Below are positions 32,001-47,074 of a DNA stretch of 64,000 nt, in pieces (positions within the stretch are counted from its first letter, which is position 1; the number at the start of each line of letters is the position of its first letter). The translations under genes and the position numbers were made by a program. Source of the DNA: Centroberyx gerrardi (taxonomy: Eukaryota; Chordata; Actinopteri; Beryciformes; Berycidae); contig NC_136016.1 in NCBI RefSeq assembly GCF_048128805.1, positions 6,584,501-6,648,500 on the forward strand. Direction: 5' to 3'. The notes beneath the pieces were generated by a model that was given only the letters and a program-made list of their open reading frames with translations, was not told the origin of the DNA and made no database searches.

Positions 32001-35000
32001 CAACAGCATTCATATCGACAGACAACATATTTCATACACTTAACTGTGTATGAAGCAGTCTCAGGACTAACATATTGGTGCCAACAAATTATCTGTTGAT
32101 GCCACCAACTAAAAATGTTACTGGCATCAGTGCTACCATTTGAAAAAGTTCCTCTGGAGCCTTGATAGGGGTCCAACTCAAGCAAAATCGGTAGCCAAAA
32201 TCTTAGAGAAGAGGGCTTGTCACTGGAAAATTGGCAGTTTGTATAAGTAATACTCTCCTCAATAGCTACCATCGAGCAAGGCACTTACAGTAACTCCCTT
32301 ATTGCTGCAGTGGAGCTGCTCTGAGTCAAAGACTATGGTAAATGACTATGGCTGTGCTGGACCGCTCCCAGGTGGCTGTAACTGTATGAACGTGAAGCGA
32401 GGTGATGCTGGAAAAAGAGCATGCATATCCCAAGATGACCATTCCCTGGATAAATAAAGCTACTAAGCAGGTATGTGGTGTGTTTTTCCCCCATTTCATC
32501 AACTGTTATCTGCCATAAAGAGGCAGTTAAGTCACATTGAGCGATAAAGGACCGAAGCCATCACCTCATCGCTCCGCTGCCGAAACGAGACGAGATGCCG
32601 AACGTGATGTTGGGTGACTCACGCAAGCGGATGCGAGCGTGTGTGTATGTGTTGCGAGTTGTGTGGGCAGTGTCTCACGACTGTGTATGAGTGTGTGTTC
32701 GCCTGCTTCTCAGCCCCCGTATATTGGCTGACACTGTATCTGGCCTTGGAATTGCTATGCGATCTCTTTTGATCACATCACAACATGGAAAATGAAATTC
32801 ACTATGTGCATGTGAATTGAAACGTCAAGTAAAATGTCCCCCTCTGTAATGGATTGAAAGTTTTGATTCCGCATCTAAATCTGCTGTTTAAAATAAATAA
32901 AAACTCAATTGATTGCCAGACGGTGGAGTACGCTCATGGGTAACATTGCGGTAGGTTATCCACTGACAATGTGGGTAAACTGTGTTTCCTCAGGTTGTTG
33001 CAGTTGCTGAACAAACACCATCTGTATGTGTGTGCTTATGGGCATGTTTGCTTGTTCAGGAGTGTATTCAGCCAAGGTGTTGTAATTCCAACAGAGCTGC
33101 AGGCTCCAGTTGATGAAGGATGCTCAAGTGTCAGGGCGGAGCGGGTTTAAGCTTGTGTTTGATGTCACCTCAATTGATTGGTAATGGTAGGGGTGGATTA
33201 TAGACAGAAACAGGTCAAATGATTGATTTGAGCGCTTACTGTCTACTGTGTATATGTGTGTGTCCATAATTGGGTGTGAGTGAATTCCACGTTGCTGAAG
33301 GACACTGAGTCGATGAGAGCAGCCATCTAAATCACAGTGCCTTATTGTTGTGAAGCCTGTTATTGTCAGATGGTGTCCGTTTAAGTGGCTCTGCAGCATT
33401 ATGAAAGGTCTGCAGTATCAATCTGCTTCTCAGGAGGAGAGGAACGCTCGCTATGTATGAGGCGAGCCATAAATCCCACTGTAAATATTGTCATATTCTC
33501 ACTTCCAACCTCCTCAAGGCATGAGGGCTAAAACTGAGGTGGCGGAGGGGTCTTCGTCTGAGGCGACGCACGTTCAAAGCCCAAAATATTGGTTCTCGAG
33601 AGAGGGATTTCTGTCAAATGTGTGTTGGGGAGGGAGGGTGAGTAATGCTTGCAAACACTTGATCCCCACAGCCACAGCAGTGCAATCTGTTGGGTGTATT
33701 TTTGTTTGCCTCTTCTTTTCCTCTGGAGCCGTTTCATTTGGTTTCAGCCCAGTGGCAAAACAGTGAATTTCGCTCCACAACAGAGTAGCTTTCCAGCTGT
33801 TTTCTCCAACACACCGCACAACAGAGCTGTGATGGAGAAGTTCATACGGCTTGTACAGCGGCAGCAGCCTGTGTTTCATTGGATTTCACTGGATTCATTC
33901 GTTTCAACTGGATCGCCATGCATTATACTGTCTCTAAGCCGACGCAGATATGAGTTATCGCCTGTTGGTTGCACGGGACACACATAAAGAAGGGCATGTG
34001 TGTGTGTGTTTCCAGCCCATAAGGCAGCAGACAGCTGTTGTCCCAGGCAGAGCGCTGCAGGTGAGAGGCAGGGCATCTGTTGGGATAAGGATGAGTGCAG
34101 CAGTGGATGGATGGAGGAAGGGAGGGGCTTTTGGCACCTTTTCCATAGGCAGATTAATACTCTGTCCTCTCCAAGTAACAGAAAGCCCCATCAGTCTCTG
34201 TCTTTCTCCCCCCCCCCCCCTTCTTTGAAATGATGAACATGCTCTGGCATCATGTTTCATCACGGCACCCGTTGGCAGATCGAGAGCGACTGGCAAGTTT
34301 TCCTTTGTGCGCGTTCGAGGTCATTTGAGGTGAGATCAAGTCTGGCCTCTATACCCGTGCAGAGGGAAATGTATTGAATCCGAATGTTCCACCAAGGCAG
34401 GCTTTCTCCAGTGTGATTGTTTCAAACCAGTGATTTTTCCTTTCTGATTAGTCACAGTGCTTTCACCCCCATTGTCTGTGCTCAGAGCTACATAGCCGGC
34501 TTTGTGTCTCCATCCCTGCAGAATACTGTGACTCCTCCAGCTCCAGGCTTTGTTTTAGCTCATGCCTTGTTACAGCTCTTTGGGGCAGCAGTGTTTGCAA
34601 GCATCGCTTACAACGCTGTCTGACAATGTTTGGCGGTGTTATGTAAAAAGGGGAACTTTCCTCATCAGCTAGGTATGCAGGAGTATATTGTTGCGTTCAT
34701 GCGGCTAAAGGGAAAATCCACCCTCGGATACTCGGTGCTAGTTGTGATGCTCAATGCATTCCAGGAGTTATTTTGTGATGAATGATTGTAATTTACATTT
34801 TCGGTGTTCCCACTTTCCCTCAACCTGCCTTGTCTATGTCTATTTCCGTTAGTGATTTCCTACGTTTCCCAGCATGGCTTTTGACAACCCCCAGAGAACG
34901 GGCTTGAACTTGTTGTTTTCAATCAAAGGTGGGCGTATGGGCATATAAATACAGCTAGCTAGCCAGTTTGTGAACATTGGGGCGTGTCTATGGGCATGCC

Positions 35001-35830
35001 GCTGTGCCTCTTGCTCCAAACTGCATGTGGCTGCATTGCATTGTGGTCCATTGAGGCTTCTGTCGGTGGAGAAATTGGCGTCTCTTCCTTCTACAATGGA
35101 TTTCTCCCTGTGTATTTGCAAGGTACATCACCAATAGCTGTGTTTTAGGGTGGACTTTCCCTTTAACACTTGGAAGATGAATGTCACAATTGTTCCTTCT
35201 TATAGATTCAAGCTTCAGGACTCTAAACTTCATTACAGAAATAGACATCTATAACAAAATCCTGAATTAAAATGCTCTGCATAGCTTCCAACCCTCAACA
35301 GTGGCTTCCACATTGCTGTTTACTTGTGCTATTACAATGGGAATTCAGCATCTTTTTAAATGAGCACTTCCAAGCACAGGGGGATCCTAAATCGGCGTCC
35401 AGACGGCATCGCCTCAAAGCAGGTGTACAGTGGAGAGTTCTCCTTTAGGGATTTAGTTTTTTACCCACTGCTCTGTTACATCTCAGCGTTCATAGCTGTC
35501 CTACAATCTAACTGTTAGCATCTGCTGTGTGTGCAGCACGGCGGCGGCCTCAAGTCATCTAAGTTGAGCCGGGGAGAGATCGGGGAGGAGAGGTGGAGGC
35601 TGCCGGGGAGCAGGAGGTTGGCAGAGGATGAGAGGAAAGTTACTGGGACAGCTCTCCGAAGAGAGGGAGGGAAACGGAGAGAGAGAGAGAGAGGGAGAAT
35701 AGGACAGAGGAAGGGAGAGAGAGGGAGGAAAGAGAGTTTGTGGACCCACTGTACGATTCTGACTCTAATTAGACGGAAAGAAAGGCAAAGAGACCTGAGA
35801 GGCGAAGGAAAGGCGAGAATTTTGCTGCTG

Positions 35831-35883
<53 letters not shown>

Positions 35884-36272
35884 TGTGTGTTTAATTGGAG
35901 ATCTGCCTCCCCACAGGTAGCCTTAGAGTGACATTTAATCTGGAATCGGAGGGAGGCGGGGGGAGAGGAGGGGCGACGGCAGTAGTGCTCGGGGGATTTG
36001 AAGCCGAAACACACTGTTATCTCACCCCTGGTAATGGGCTGCATCCTCTCTAATTTCATGGTGAACACACACACTCACACACACACGCGCATACTCCTTC
36101 CTCTGTCGTCCCCACTCTGCATCATGTCTGTGTATCTCCTTCATATGCTGCAGTGTTTTGTTTTTTTTCTCCTTTTGCTCCAATAGGGAAATGTGATGAG
36201 CTGTGAAAATGAATCCAGCACTGCAGTTATTTGTATGAAATTCTGACCTCGAGGCTGATATTCAGCCAGCAA

Positions 36273-36308
<36 letters not shown>

Positions 36309-36851
36309 TGTGTGCACATGCATGTATTTGTGAATGGGTATCGACACACGTATGTATGCATGTGGGTTTCGTGGGAGCATATGTGCGCATGTGTAAACAA
36401 ATGAGGAATCGGAATGCGTCATTCGGAGGCGACGATTATCACCTTTTGTGGAGAGTGGAGACACCCCCCCTCCGCCCCCCTCCCATCACCTCCTCCATCT
36501 CACACACACCCCCCCCCCCCCCCCCCAGGTTTCCTGTGGTACGAGCCGAACGTGAGCCGAATGGAGATGGGCTTGCCCTGTCGCGGGGGGGAATTCCAGC
36601 GCTTCCGAATATGGTGTGCCGGAAGTGCGTCCCCCCCTCCCCTCTCCCCTCTCTCCTCCCTCCTCCCTCCCCTCTCCCCTCCTCCCCTCCTCCCCTCCTC
36701 TCTCTCCTCCCCCTGTGTTGTTTCACTAGAGGCTGCGTCTGTGGAATAGGGGGCGCTGACTCTGACTCTGCTATAGCTGGCTGGCTTGCCTGCGCACAGA
36801 TAAGAGCTCATCTGAAAGGGAAATTGGCTGAGCTCACACAAATACACAAAT

Positions 36852-36887
<36 letters not shown>

Positions 36888-37210
36888 AGGATAGGGACTG
36901 AATTTCCATCTCCTGAGGGCGTTCAAGCAGTGCAGCTTTAGCCCAATGATTGTCACACTGAGTGAGCAGACGCAAATAATGTCCATTTCCTCAGAAAAGG
37001 CGAGTAGCGAGGGATAGCACCATAAGACTAATGGACATAATGTATATACATCAGTATCCTAATGTAGATACAGCAGTATTTGGTCCTGAGTAAACATTGT
37101 CACACACACACACACACACAATATATAATGCAAGGGAGGTCTCTAATACGTTCCGTCTCGCATTAGCAGTAATGTTCTGCATCACTTCTCATTCTAATGC
37201 ATGAATCAAC

Positions 37211-37252
<42 letters not shown>

Positions 37253-38827
37253 TGCACGGCGTATGTGCATGCAGTATGTGTTTGTTAGGGTTGTAAAAAC
37301 TAGGGAACTTTTTCCTTAGGAGGGATTTTTGGGAATGCTGAGGTAAATTTGGGATCTTTGGGAACAGCTGTTAACTTTATTTTTGGAAAATTTTAAGCTA
37401 TGTTTTGATATGAGTCAGTATTGGATAAAAATATACATAATATACTGTGTATTTATATATACAGTATGAATGCATGTATATATATGTTGTACATGTACAT
37501 ATATTGTATAAGGATACTTCAGCAGAATGGATGCACAATATTGTCAGACAATCTCAATAAACATGATGCTGCTTTAAAGCAGTTTGGCAACTTTTCTCTA
37601 GCAACTGCCACTAGTATTACACATTTTATCACACATATTAAATAAGCATAGTTTCTCAGGCAAAGTGGCCCAGCTTACCCCCATCCTACACTTTGAAAAG
37701 GTTGAGAGAATGCATAGAAAAGTCAACTATACTCTTCCTAGTTCCCATCCTCTGATGAATACACATCTTGAGGAGATGTTGCTGTGCTTCAGGGCTGCCT
37801 GGAGGCATCTGTTACAACCTGCTGATTTAAGTCATAACTCATTTTTTGTCATTTAATTTTTTTTTGTTTTTATTTTATTTTGAAGTCTCTGAAAGTCTTT
37901 ACAGCCCTAGATATGCTGTAGGTAAGAATAGTAGGAGGTAAGAGTGTGACATCTAATAAATCCATTGAGGACTGACTCATTTACTCCAGTTTTATTCCAA
38001 ATAAATCCTTTCTGGACACCTCAACAAAACTAACTTTGCACCGATTCGATTGAAAATTCAGAGTGACCATAGGTGTGATTTATAGTGATTATGATCTTTT
38101 CTTGAAGCGTATGCAGTGTGATAGGCTGTATTAAAATGCTATTTAACATAGTGGCAGTTCTGCCTGACATGATGGAGTTACTAATTAGGAACTTAGTTTG
38201 CGCTCAAGGGTCTCAAGGCTTTTATGCAACGGTTGCACATGCATTTGTACAGTATGGAGTTTCTGTCCAGGTAGGTACGTAAGAATAAAAACATTTCTCT
38301 GGTTATCATGAGAATTGGTGTAGAACCAATTCAGTTTTTGATAAAGCGTAGTTAGCTGTGCTCTATGAGAATTATCACCACTGTTGGAATGTGGCTTTGA
38401 CCAATGGAATGGCTTTGCTGAAACTACCGTTGTATAACGTAACACACACACACACACACACACACAAAGGACACACCCATCATAGTTTCAAGTGATGTGA
38501 ATGAGTGAGTGTTTGGACATTTATAGGGAAAATCCTTGTATTTAATGTTTTACATTTATTTAAAGTTCCCCAAATTCCCAAGTACCCAAAGAAAGTTTCT
38601 GAAAATTAACAGGAATACTTCCTCCCTTTACAATCCTAGTGTTTGTTTTTCCTCCTGAGAATATCTCTACTGTTGGATGGAAAATGTCATGTTATGTGCA
38701 GATGCCAAATTGCTTCTTTTCGAGTGCTTGTGTGCCAGGAATGTGTGTACGCTATAGCTGGCATATGCTGCGTTTGTATATGGTGAGAAATGTGAGCGTG
38801 GTGGTTATGGAGAGGGGATGTCATATT

Positions 38828-38863
<36 letters not shown>

Positions 38864-40168
38864 AGTTGCTGACAGGGGTCACCTTGAGTGGTGACTGGCA
38901 GCGTAGCCAAACACACCCCAGCGCCGCACAAACCCTCCCCGTTTCCATGGAGACCACCCAGACTAAATGACCTTTTCCGCTTTCCCATGTGTGTGTGTGT
39001 GTACTTGTGTGTGTGAACACTCTAATCTGGTTAACCTTCACATCCCCACCAGCTCACACACATCTAAATAGCAGCAAAACAAAAGGTGAACTTTACTTAT
39101 CAACATTGAAACTCCTGATGTTGACTTACCGTTACACCAGTTAACCTCAATCAAGTGGGAAACCTTTTCTCTGTGTGTGTGTATGTGTGTGTGTGTGTGA
39201 CAGTATTTCCAGCCTCTCCATCCTCTCGTCTCCCTCAGAGGAAAACGGCTCAGCCAAGAGTTTCTCGAATTGGCATCTTTTAGCTCATGTGCCGTGACTG
39301 CTCACCCACAACTGAACCGGCGTCCTCTCTTTCACTTCTTTTTTTTCGCTTTTCCCCCCCTCCATTCCCTCTGAGAGATTCCCCGCAGACTGTCTATTAG
39401 AGAGCGGCTTGAGCTGCATGTGGCCTGTCGGCACCTGCGGTTTTCGATGCTGGATCCTCGACGCCGAAGAGGAAAGATGTGACCTGTGTGTCTGAGAGGT
39501 GAGGGAGAAAATACGGCGGAGGTGGAGAGTTCGGATTCGCTCTGTGTGACATCACCAGGGACTGAAGAGGAACAGTGTGTAGATCCTAGATACTAGACCC
39601 ATATATTGGGCTGATACTGGCCTTTTATTAAATATCAGTGATGTATTAAATATTAGCGATGGCATCCACTGCCGATATGATGGAGGTTCCTCCCTGGAGA
39701 GTTTTAGTGTCCCATGATGCTGTAAAATGCTGCTTCAGAGGCTTTTCCACAACAATAACACAATTCTTGTGGGAAACACTGCATCCTTGATTTCTTTTTG
39801 GCATGAAAAAAGTGTTGAATATTGGCTCTAAAAATCTAAAAAATATTGGTTCCAATTGCTGTCACTCAAACGGTTTCTCTCGTGTTTGTTGTTTTTTTTC
39901 TCTCCGTCTCTCTCTCTATCCGTCTCCACTTTTCTTCTCACCGTCCCTCCCTCCCTCCTTAGTGGGGTTGCCAGGTCCTTGCTAGCTGGTTAATGTGTTT
40001 GGCAGCGAGAGGCGCAGCAGGTTCTAATGGTGCCACATGGCTGGCTTGGCTTTACAGTAATTTACGCCCCAACATGAAATGAACCTGCTGGTGTTTATGT
40101 AGGCTCTGACTCACCCCACGCACTTGTCTCCTGCCTCCAACTCACACATGCACACACACACACACACT

Positions 40169-40214
<46 letters not shown>

Positions 40215-43200
40215 GCCCCCCCACATTCTCATAGCAGAGCCAGCTAGGTCACAATGTTCTCTAATGCCCCTTGTTTTCTTCCCTTGCCTGTTCCCTAAAG
40301 TGTCTGCAAAGTGCGCTTACACACACAAAAGTCTGCATGCTTTATGTGTGTGTGCTTATCTTTATTTCTGAGTATTTCCAGCCGGTGACGCGCGCACGCT
40401 GCCGTTTCCACCCCGGCCTGTCATAAACACTACAGAAAGATGTCATTTTTTTTTTGCCTTTTTATGCCTCCCCTTGTTCCATCATTAATAGCTTGTATAA
40501 CCTCTGGCTGTATTCCACATCACTCATCTGGCGTGGGACACGTTGTCCACACACTGCCATGTTGGCCTGATGGATCTATTAACCTTGGTGCTGAGGGCTA
40601 GCTGCTATCTATTCCATCTCCCTCCCCTCACATTAGCCATCTGTTATGGCCAGGTTGGCACTTAAAGTGGAGCGGCGCTGAATTTCAGCTGTATTAGTGG
40701 TGAATTTAGTGTTTCTCATAGCCACCAGTGACAGAGAAGAATGCGTCCTGCCCCTTGATCTGTGATGTAACACAGATCCACGGAGAATAAACTGGGGCAC
40801 ATGGAAGAGGAGACTGTGACAGTACCCAGGCTTTGATACACTGTAGAGCTCATTGGGAGGCAAAAGTTCCGACAAGCTTTGCACCAATCCCACAAAGTCA
40901 GTTTTTCATTCAGCGCAATATTTGTTCATTAGAGCTTTTTATAAATGGGACCATTGTGTTTCTCACCAGTCGCAGATGGGCTCACTAATCACCCCCCACC
41001 CCCCCCCAATAAGTCGGTCCCATACTTCCATAAATCAAGGTGTTTAATTGTAAACAACAGTGTATGAATTCCCAATGTAGCCGTGGTCAGCTGTGATTAA
41101 TGAACACAAATTCTGCTTCCAGCCAAATTCGTTAGTATCGCTCAGTCCATTTTTCAACAGTTTCAAGAGTTCACAATTTGCTGTTTTTTTCAAAATGGAC
41201 ATCATGTTTGAGATTGAACCTGAAATGAAATTATTATTAATCGTACACTAGGCTTGGGCGATATCCAAAATGTAATATCGCGATGCTGTCCCACCAAAAT
41301 ATCACGATATACAATATTATCATGGGGGGTAATTTTTGTTTTTACGTTTTTTTTTTCTGTTTTTTTATTTCTTCTAAATGACATTTCTGGGCTATATATA
41401 ACATTAGATATCGCAGAAAATATTGCGATATTCATTAAATATCGTGATATTTGATTTTAGCGAATATCGGCCCAAGCCTATCGTACATTGATACATTATT
41501 GTTATTTGAGTCATGCTGTTGGTTCATTAAAGGTAGCAGCACATGTGGACACACACCTGTCTGGTGCCAGAGCAGGAGGAACCGCAGTGTTGGGCCCCAA
41601 CCCCTCTCCTCCCCTGCTGAACCTGATGCTACATGGCAGCCTGTCCCGGCTGCTAGCATTCTGCACTCTGAACAGCCACGCTCCTCTGACAGCCATAGCA
41701 GCAGCACAGATGTCTGCAATAGACACACACACAGACACAGCTCCACATATACACACCCAGACACACACACACAGATGCACTTGCACACATTTAACTGACA
41801 CAAACATGTTTTTTATCGAGTTATGCTCACAAACATACACTCAAATGCCTCCAGAATGAACATCTGCCTTTCTGAATAGCCAAAACATGGCCTTGGGTGA
41901 GACTGCTTTCTCTTCCATGTGAGGATAAATATTTCATATAGTGGCCAGGCCATACCTACAGCCAGTCAGCGTGAGATGGATTGCACTCTGTGTGCCTCTT
42001 CTAAATGTCCTGTGTGTCTCTGTGTGAGGCGGCATGTGCATGCTCACGTGTTCCCAGCCCCTCTCAGGTACAGTGCTGCTGTCTTCATGTTTGCTTTTTG
42101 CCGCTCTTGAAGCTCACACAGCAAAGTGGTTGGTTAGTGATGCAAATTGGAAAACAATTAAACAGGTGAATGGGGAGGCCTGGATTCTTCTTAAGGATGT
42201 GTCTGAAAGCAAAGGCTGTTGATTGACGGTGCCTTCAGATTTCGCTCAAATGCAAAGACAATATTCCATCAACTTTACTGACGTACATTGAAACCAGCCT
42301 GTAATGACACTTTTCCCTCACAAGGTTAATTCCAGTTTGGTCCTTAGTCAGCAGATCTTTATATTTCCCTCTCTCCCCTGCGGGGGATATGCTTCATGTT
42401 ATATTTCAAAGTATTCAATGATTAGCTCTGGCATTTTGTGTCTCCTGTAACGGTGCCAAGGCATTAAAAAGGTTGCATCAATGACACTGACGCTGCATTA
42501 TGTATTGGGGAAAAAAACTGTACCTGTGCATCAAGTGGCATCAGCTCTAGGGGTTGATAGAATCAGACTGAGATCAGTAAACACACTGACAGGCACACAC
42601 TCTGTTATCACTGGGTGCCTTATCACTGTTAGCATCTGGATGACTGTTTTAACAAAGTAGAGGTTACTGTCGCATCTCCTCTGTCTTTTGTTATTACGCT
42701 GGCATTTGGGTTAAAGATAACATTCAGTGGGCTTGATGATTATCAGAGACGTTTGTGAAATCATTTCCCTACTCTGCAGTATGAAAAGACAATCTGCGTA
42801 TTGTTGCCGAGTTCCGGGCGTTTAATTGGTAAGGGTGATTAGCGGGTCAATTAAAATGAAGGCTAAAGCGAACACATGACCGAAGCACACGGGCAAGAAT
42901 AAGACAAAGCCTCTTGTGCACCGTTTGCACAGTAATCCCACTCATTTCCCATGCACTCAGTCAAATATTGTCTTTCATTCAGAGGAATGCTAATCAGCCT
43001 TAGTCCCTGTTGCTAAACGAACAAGCTCAGCTGATTGAGTGTGGATTAAGCTAGGACCAGCCAAGTTAATGATCCTATTAAATTAGCCCTAAACCGTATG
43101 ATCACGTTGCAGTGAGGGGAAAAAAGCGGAATTAGTTGCCCATTAGCATATGCAAGGACAGCGCTGATGATGATTGGCAGTCGCCGTGTGTTTCGGTATC

Positions 43201-44876
43201 AGTTGATTGATGAGTTGGGAACCAATTGGGGGTTGGATTCCCAGAGGAGTCTGCACTCTCGGCAAATTATTGACTCCTGGAAAATGGTGTGTGTGTGTGT
43301 GTTGTGCAAATGGGTGTGTTGGGAAAGGGGCTGCAGTTAATGCAATTTTGAGTTTCACTTCGGCTTGAGTGGATGTACACAATCCTTAATTAGATCAATA
43401 CTTTCCCAGCCAAAGCATTTCAGCAGTCAGGCTTTGGCCTCCTTCTTTCAATCAGTTGTTTTATGCATATCTTCCCACATGTGAATGTGTATGTGCGTGT
43501 GTGTGTTTTCCCACATGTCGCAGTAAGTACATGTGAAACCTTGACAGTATTCTGGCACCAGCCATGCCACCTCAGTGGCGGAATGTGGCGCATGAAGCCA
43601 GACCTGTCTGACAGTGATTGCGTAACACGCTCATCACTAACTTCAACACAAACACATGAAAACACACACACACACACACACAGACATTCCTCCCAACCCC
43701 CCCTTGCCGTTGCAATCTTTACATCTCCCAGCTGTTTATGCAGACATGAGAAATAGGCCGCTCTCCATATTCTATATTTATTCTTTTGTTCATCATGCCT
43801 TTCCTCCTGCCAAGGAATGGTGTAGCCAGGGTGATTACCGCTGTTGGAGCGTTTCCCACCGAATGAGTTTGCTCGGCGGCCGACGCCTTACGTAACAGAA
43901 CATATACCCAGAGATGGGGGAGAGGGGCGAGATGGAATCGGGGTATAAATAGGTTTGTTTGTCTCCAGCGGTGCACATATAAGCACCACTTCTCTCCTTT
44001 TGATCTTTGTGTGTGTGTGTGCACTTACCTGCTGATTGTTATTGCGACCTCAGACACTGTAGCAATGTAGCAGCGCCTGCAAAACCTTCCCTAGAATGAG
44101 GATTAGGAATATAACCAATTCTAATGCCCAGTCCGTCCAGAAATTGCCTGAAATCAAATCATCTTATGATGTATTTATGATCAGTGCACTTCAATGCACG
44201 TCACTCCTCCACTCTCCTTCCTAAATCTACCCTTTTTTTTTTACCTGGGCCAACCTCGAAGCCCTTTTCTCTCTTCAATCACCGGCCAGTCAGCCTCATA
44301 TTTTTTCCTGCGCCCCTGCCCCGTCCTGTCCTACTTCTTCTCTTCTTTTCTTTTCTTTTTTTTCCAAGTCATGTTGGAGTTGGTGTGCCAAGGTGACTGT
44401 GGTGCGTCAGCCAACGGGCACAGAGGGACATTAGCAGGCGTCCCTCGTACCGCGCTGGCAGGAATAGATGTGTCTCTCAACCTCAGACAAACCCCTCCTC
44501 TCCCTCCTCCTCCTCCCTCCCTCTGCCCATTCTTCTATTCTCTCTCTCTCTCTGTCCTCCTCTTCCTCTTGCGCTCCCAGGATAAAGAATAAATCCTTCA
44601 TCTTTTTTCCTCCTTTCTCCCCCTCCCCCATGCCTTCTCTTTCCCCGTCCTTTGCCCCTTCTGTCGCGCTCTCTTTCTTTCCCTTCAGTTCACTGCTCGC
44701 CCCTTCACTTCCAATAGGTTCAGCGACGCCCTCCCACTGCCCCCTCGTCTGACAGTTTTAAAGTTGGAATGCGGAAAGTGAGGGGGAGAGTTGGTGGTTT
44801 TCAATTGCGGGATGGCAAAAAGTGAAAGGGCAGCTTGGGCCGAGGAGAGGGTTGACTCACTGCAAGAGGAGAGATG

Positions 44877-44918
<42 letters not shown>

Positions 44919-45051
44919 AGGAGATGGTGGAACTCATTATACACTCCTTCTTGACTCTTCCTTCACTTGTTAGCGAAGGCTTAGTCCTCTGCTTATTGTC
45001 TGTGCTGGATGTGGACTCACTCCACTGACCGTGTGCTGAGGCATGGCTGTA

Positions 45052-45084
<33 letters not shown>

Positions 45085-45920
45085 GTAAGGGCAGTTAATT
45101 GAGCGGTGTTGATGTGTGTGGAGGACAGTTGGGGGAGACAGGCGAGGTGCTGCTGACAGCCCAGGCAGAGGCAACGTACATGTGTGTGACCCGCAGGTTA
45201 GGCTGGCGCACCGCAGCCTTCACATCCAGCAGGACTCTCATAATAAACGGATCAATACTTGGCTCTCTGTCACGAAGGAGAGAGGGGATTTAGTTTTGTG
45301 TGTTTTTCGAGGATAAAGCCGGAACTTTCCAGGTTCATCGTGAGGAGATTTCTGAAACGGGATGCGGCCGGTTTTATAACCCGGTTTGAGTTGGGGTGCA
45401 GGTGTTGGCCCGAGACGTTTCATGTGCTTTGGAGCTTGTTGTAGCGTCTCCTATTCCCATCCCTAATAATTCAGCTCTGTCTCGCTGTTGTTTGCTCCCA
45501 CTCTCCCTCTCCTATACTAAAAAAAACCCATAACTGGACCAAGCAAGAAGCAGCAAAATCTGGTGCCGACATGAGAATCCGTTCCAAATCACCCCAAAAA
45601 AAACCAGAACATCCTTCATCCATCTTCATCCTCTCACCTCCCCAATTATTCCTCCCTCTCTACCTATTTCTCCTTTCCTTGTACGCTCCTGTTCCATATA
45701 AAAAAAAAAGGAAAAAAAAAAGCAATTAGCACAAGCAGTGTGGCACAGTTCACCGAGTGGTGGGGGAGCGGAGGAGAGGAACGCTGGGTCCAGGTCTACT
45801 GCTGAGCTATGCGAGTCGGCAGCCAAAGCCGGGCTTCGTTTTAATGGAGAAGGGGAGGGTAGGTGAGAAGGAAAAAATGACCCCCCACCTCCTCCCTCCA
45901 CCTACCCCCCACTGACTTGT

Positions 45921-45970
<50 letters not shown>

Positions 45971-46348
45971 TTGCTCTTATTCCCTCCATTGTATTTCTTT
46001 CCTCCAATCCTCGGCGCGAGGCTTGGAATGAATCCCTACTGCACTCTTCTTCCTCCTGGTTGGCTTAGCTGACTGAGCCGTGTGTGTGTGTGTGTGTGCA
46101 CGTGCATACGTGTGTGAGAGTCTGTGTCCTAGTAAGAGTGGCACGCTGGCATAGCTCATATCAGTGTGTGTGTGTGTGTGTGTGTGTATAGGTGTCTTTT
46201 GTGCTACTCGCGCCGACTAACAAAACGTGCTGTTCTCTCTTTTCAGTCCATCATGGAGCAGTTCAATCCCTGCTTGCGGAACTTCATAGCCATGGGGAAA
46301 AGCTACGAGAAGGCGCTCTCCAGTGAGTACACCAACCATTTCTTGCCT

Positions 46349-46381
<33 letters not shown>

Positions 46382-47042
46382 ATCCTTCTTTCATCTCCCC
46401 TCCTCCTCCTCTGTCCAGTAGTCCAGGCAGAGGGCCAACTGGCCTGACACTTGGCGCTGCTTTTATTTTCCCCCTTGATTAATCTCAAATAGAGATGAGC
46501 TGAGATGATGACGGCGATATATATACAGTACTTTCTGGTGTTTGTTGACGTCTGCATGTAGCCACTGTCCCCCTCCAGAGTCCTCAAAGTTGGCATGAGC
46601 GACGGCGGGCGGACTCATCCATCGGGGGGGGGGGGGGGGGGCTTTGCACTACACAAGTTATGGATGTTCTGTCATTTTGGAAAACAAAAAATGACGGCAG
46701 CAAAAAGTCGCCCCGCCTCCCCCCCCGCAGAGAAAGTCATCAAATATGCTAGAAAAGACGTTTAATGGAATATTCACTGAACCCTCTCTGAATATTCCCT
46801 CAAATGTTGACTAGATGCTTGTCAGAGGTGGTTCTGTTCTGTTTTAGTTGGGGTTGATGTCCTCTGTACTGTTGATGTCAGATTGTTTCTCTGTCAGGAT
46901 GTCCATGTCCACATGTCTTCCTCTCCTCCCTCCGGCACCGCTTCATTAACCTTACACGTCCACTTCTGTGTCCTTTTTTCATTGCATTTTGTAACCAGTC
47001 AGTGGCTTGTACAGGTCTGTTTGTTTGTTGTGTGTGTGCATG

Positions 47043-47074
<32 letters not shown>

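Larger units (their letters stand above)
29103..46246 (+). other. baiap2: baiap2 intron 1 (17.1 kb)
   Basis: No other gene is supported on either strand. Contents: a degraded hAT-like element (29790-30150), a polypurine block (31120-31470), a SINE-like fragment (32255-32350), a dispersed repeat copy (39691-39781), a MITE (41249-41480), homeobox-site-rich DNA (42680-43150), many CA/GT, CT and C runs, and otherwise unique sequence. Long frames here are low-complexity translations of simple repeats. Confidence 0.8.

Noticed and set aside
35531..35920. 129-aa Arg/Glu/Gly-rich frame
   Set aside because: Purine-rich low-complexity intron sequence ending in a GT run.
36308..36901. 197-aa frame in baiap2 intron 1
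   Set aside because: Runs through GT, poly-C, CCTCC and CA simple repeats; low complexity, no homology.
41488..41859. 123-aa frame next to the MITE
   Set aside because: Ends in CA-repeat translation, lacks a known domain, and the opposite strand is equally open.
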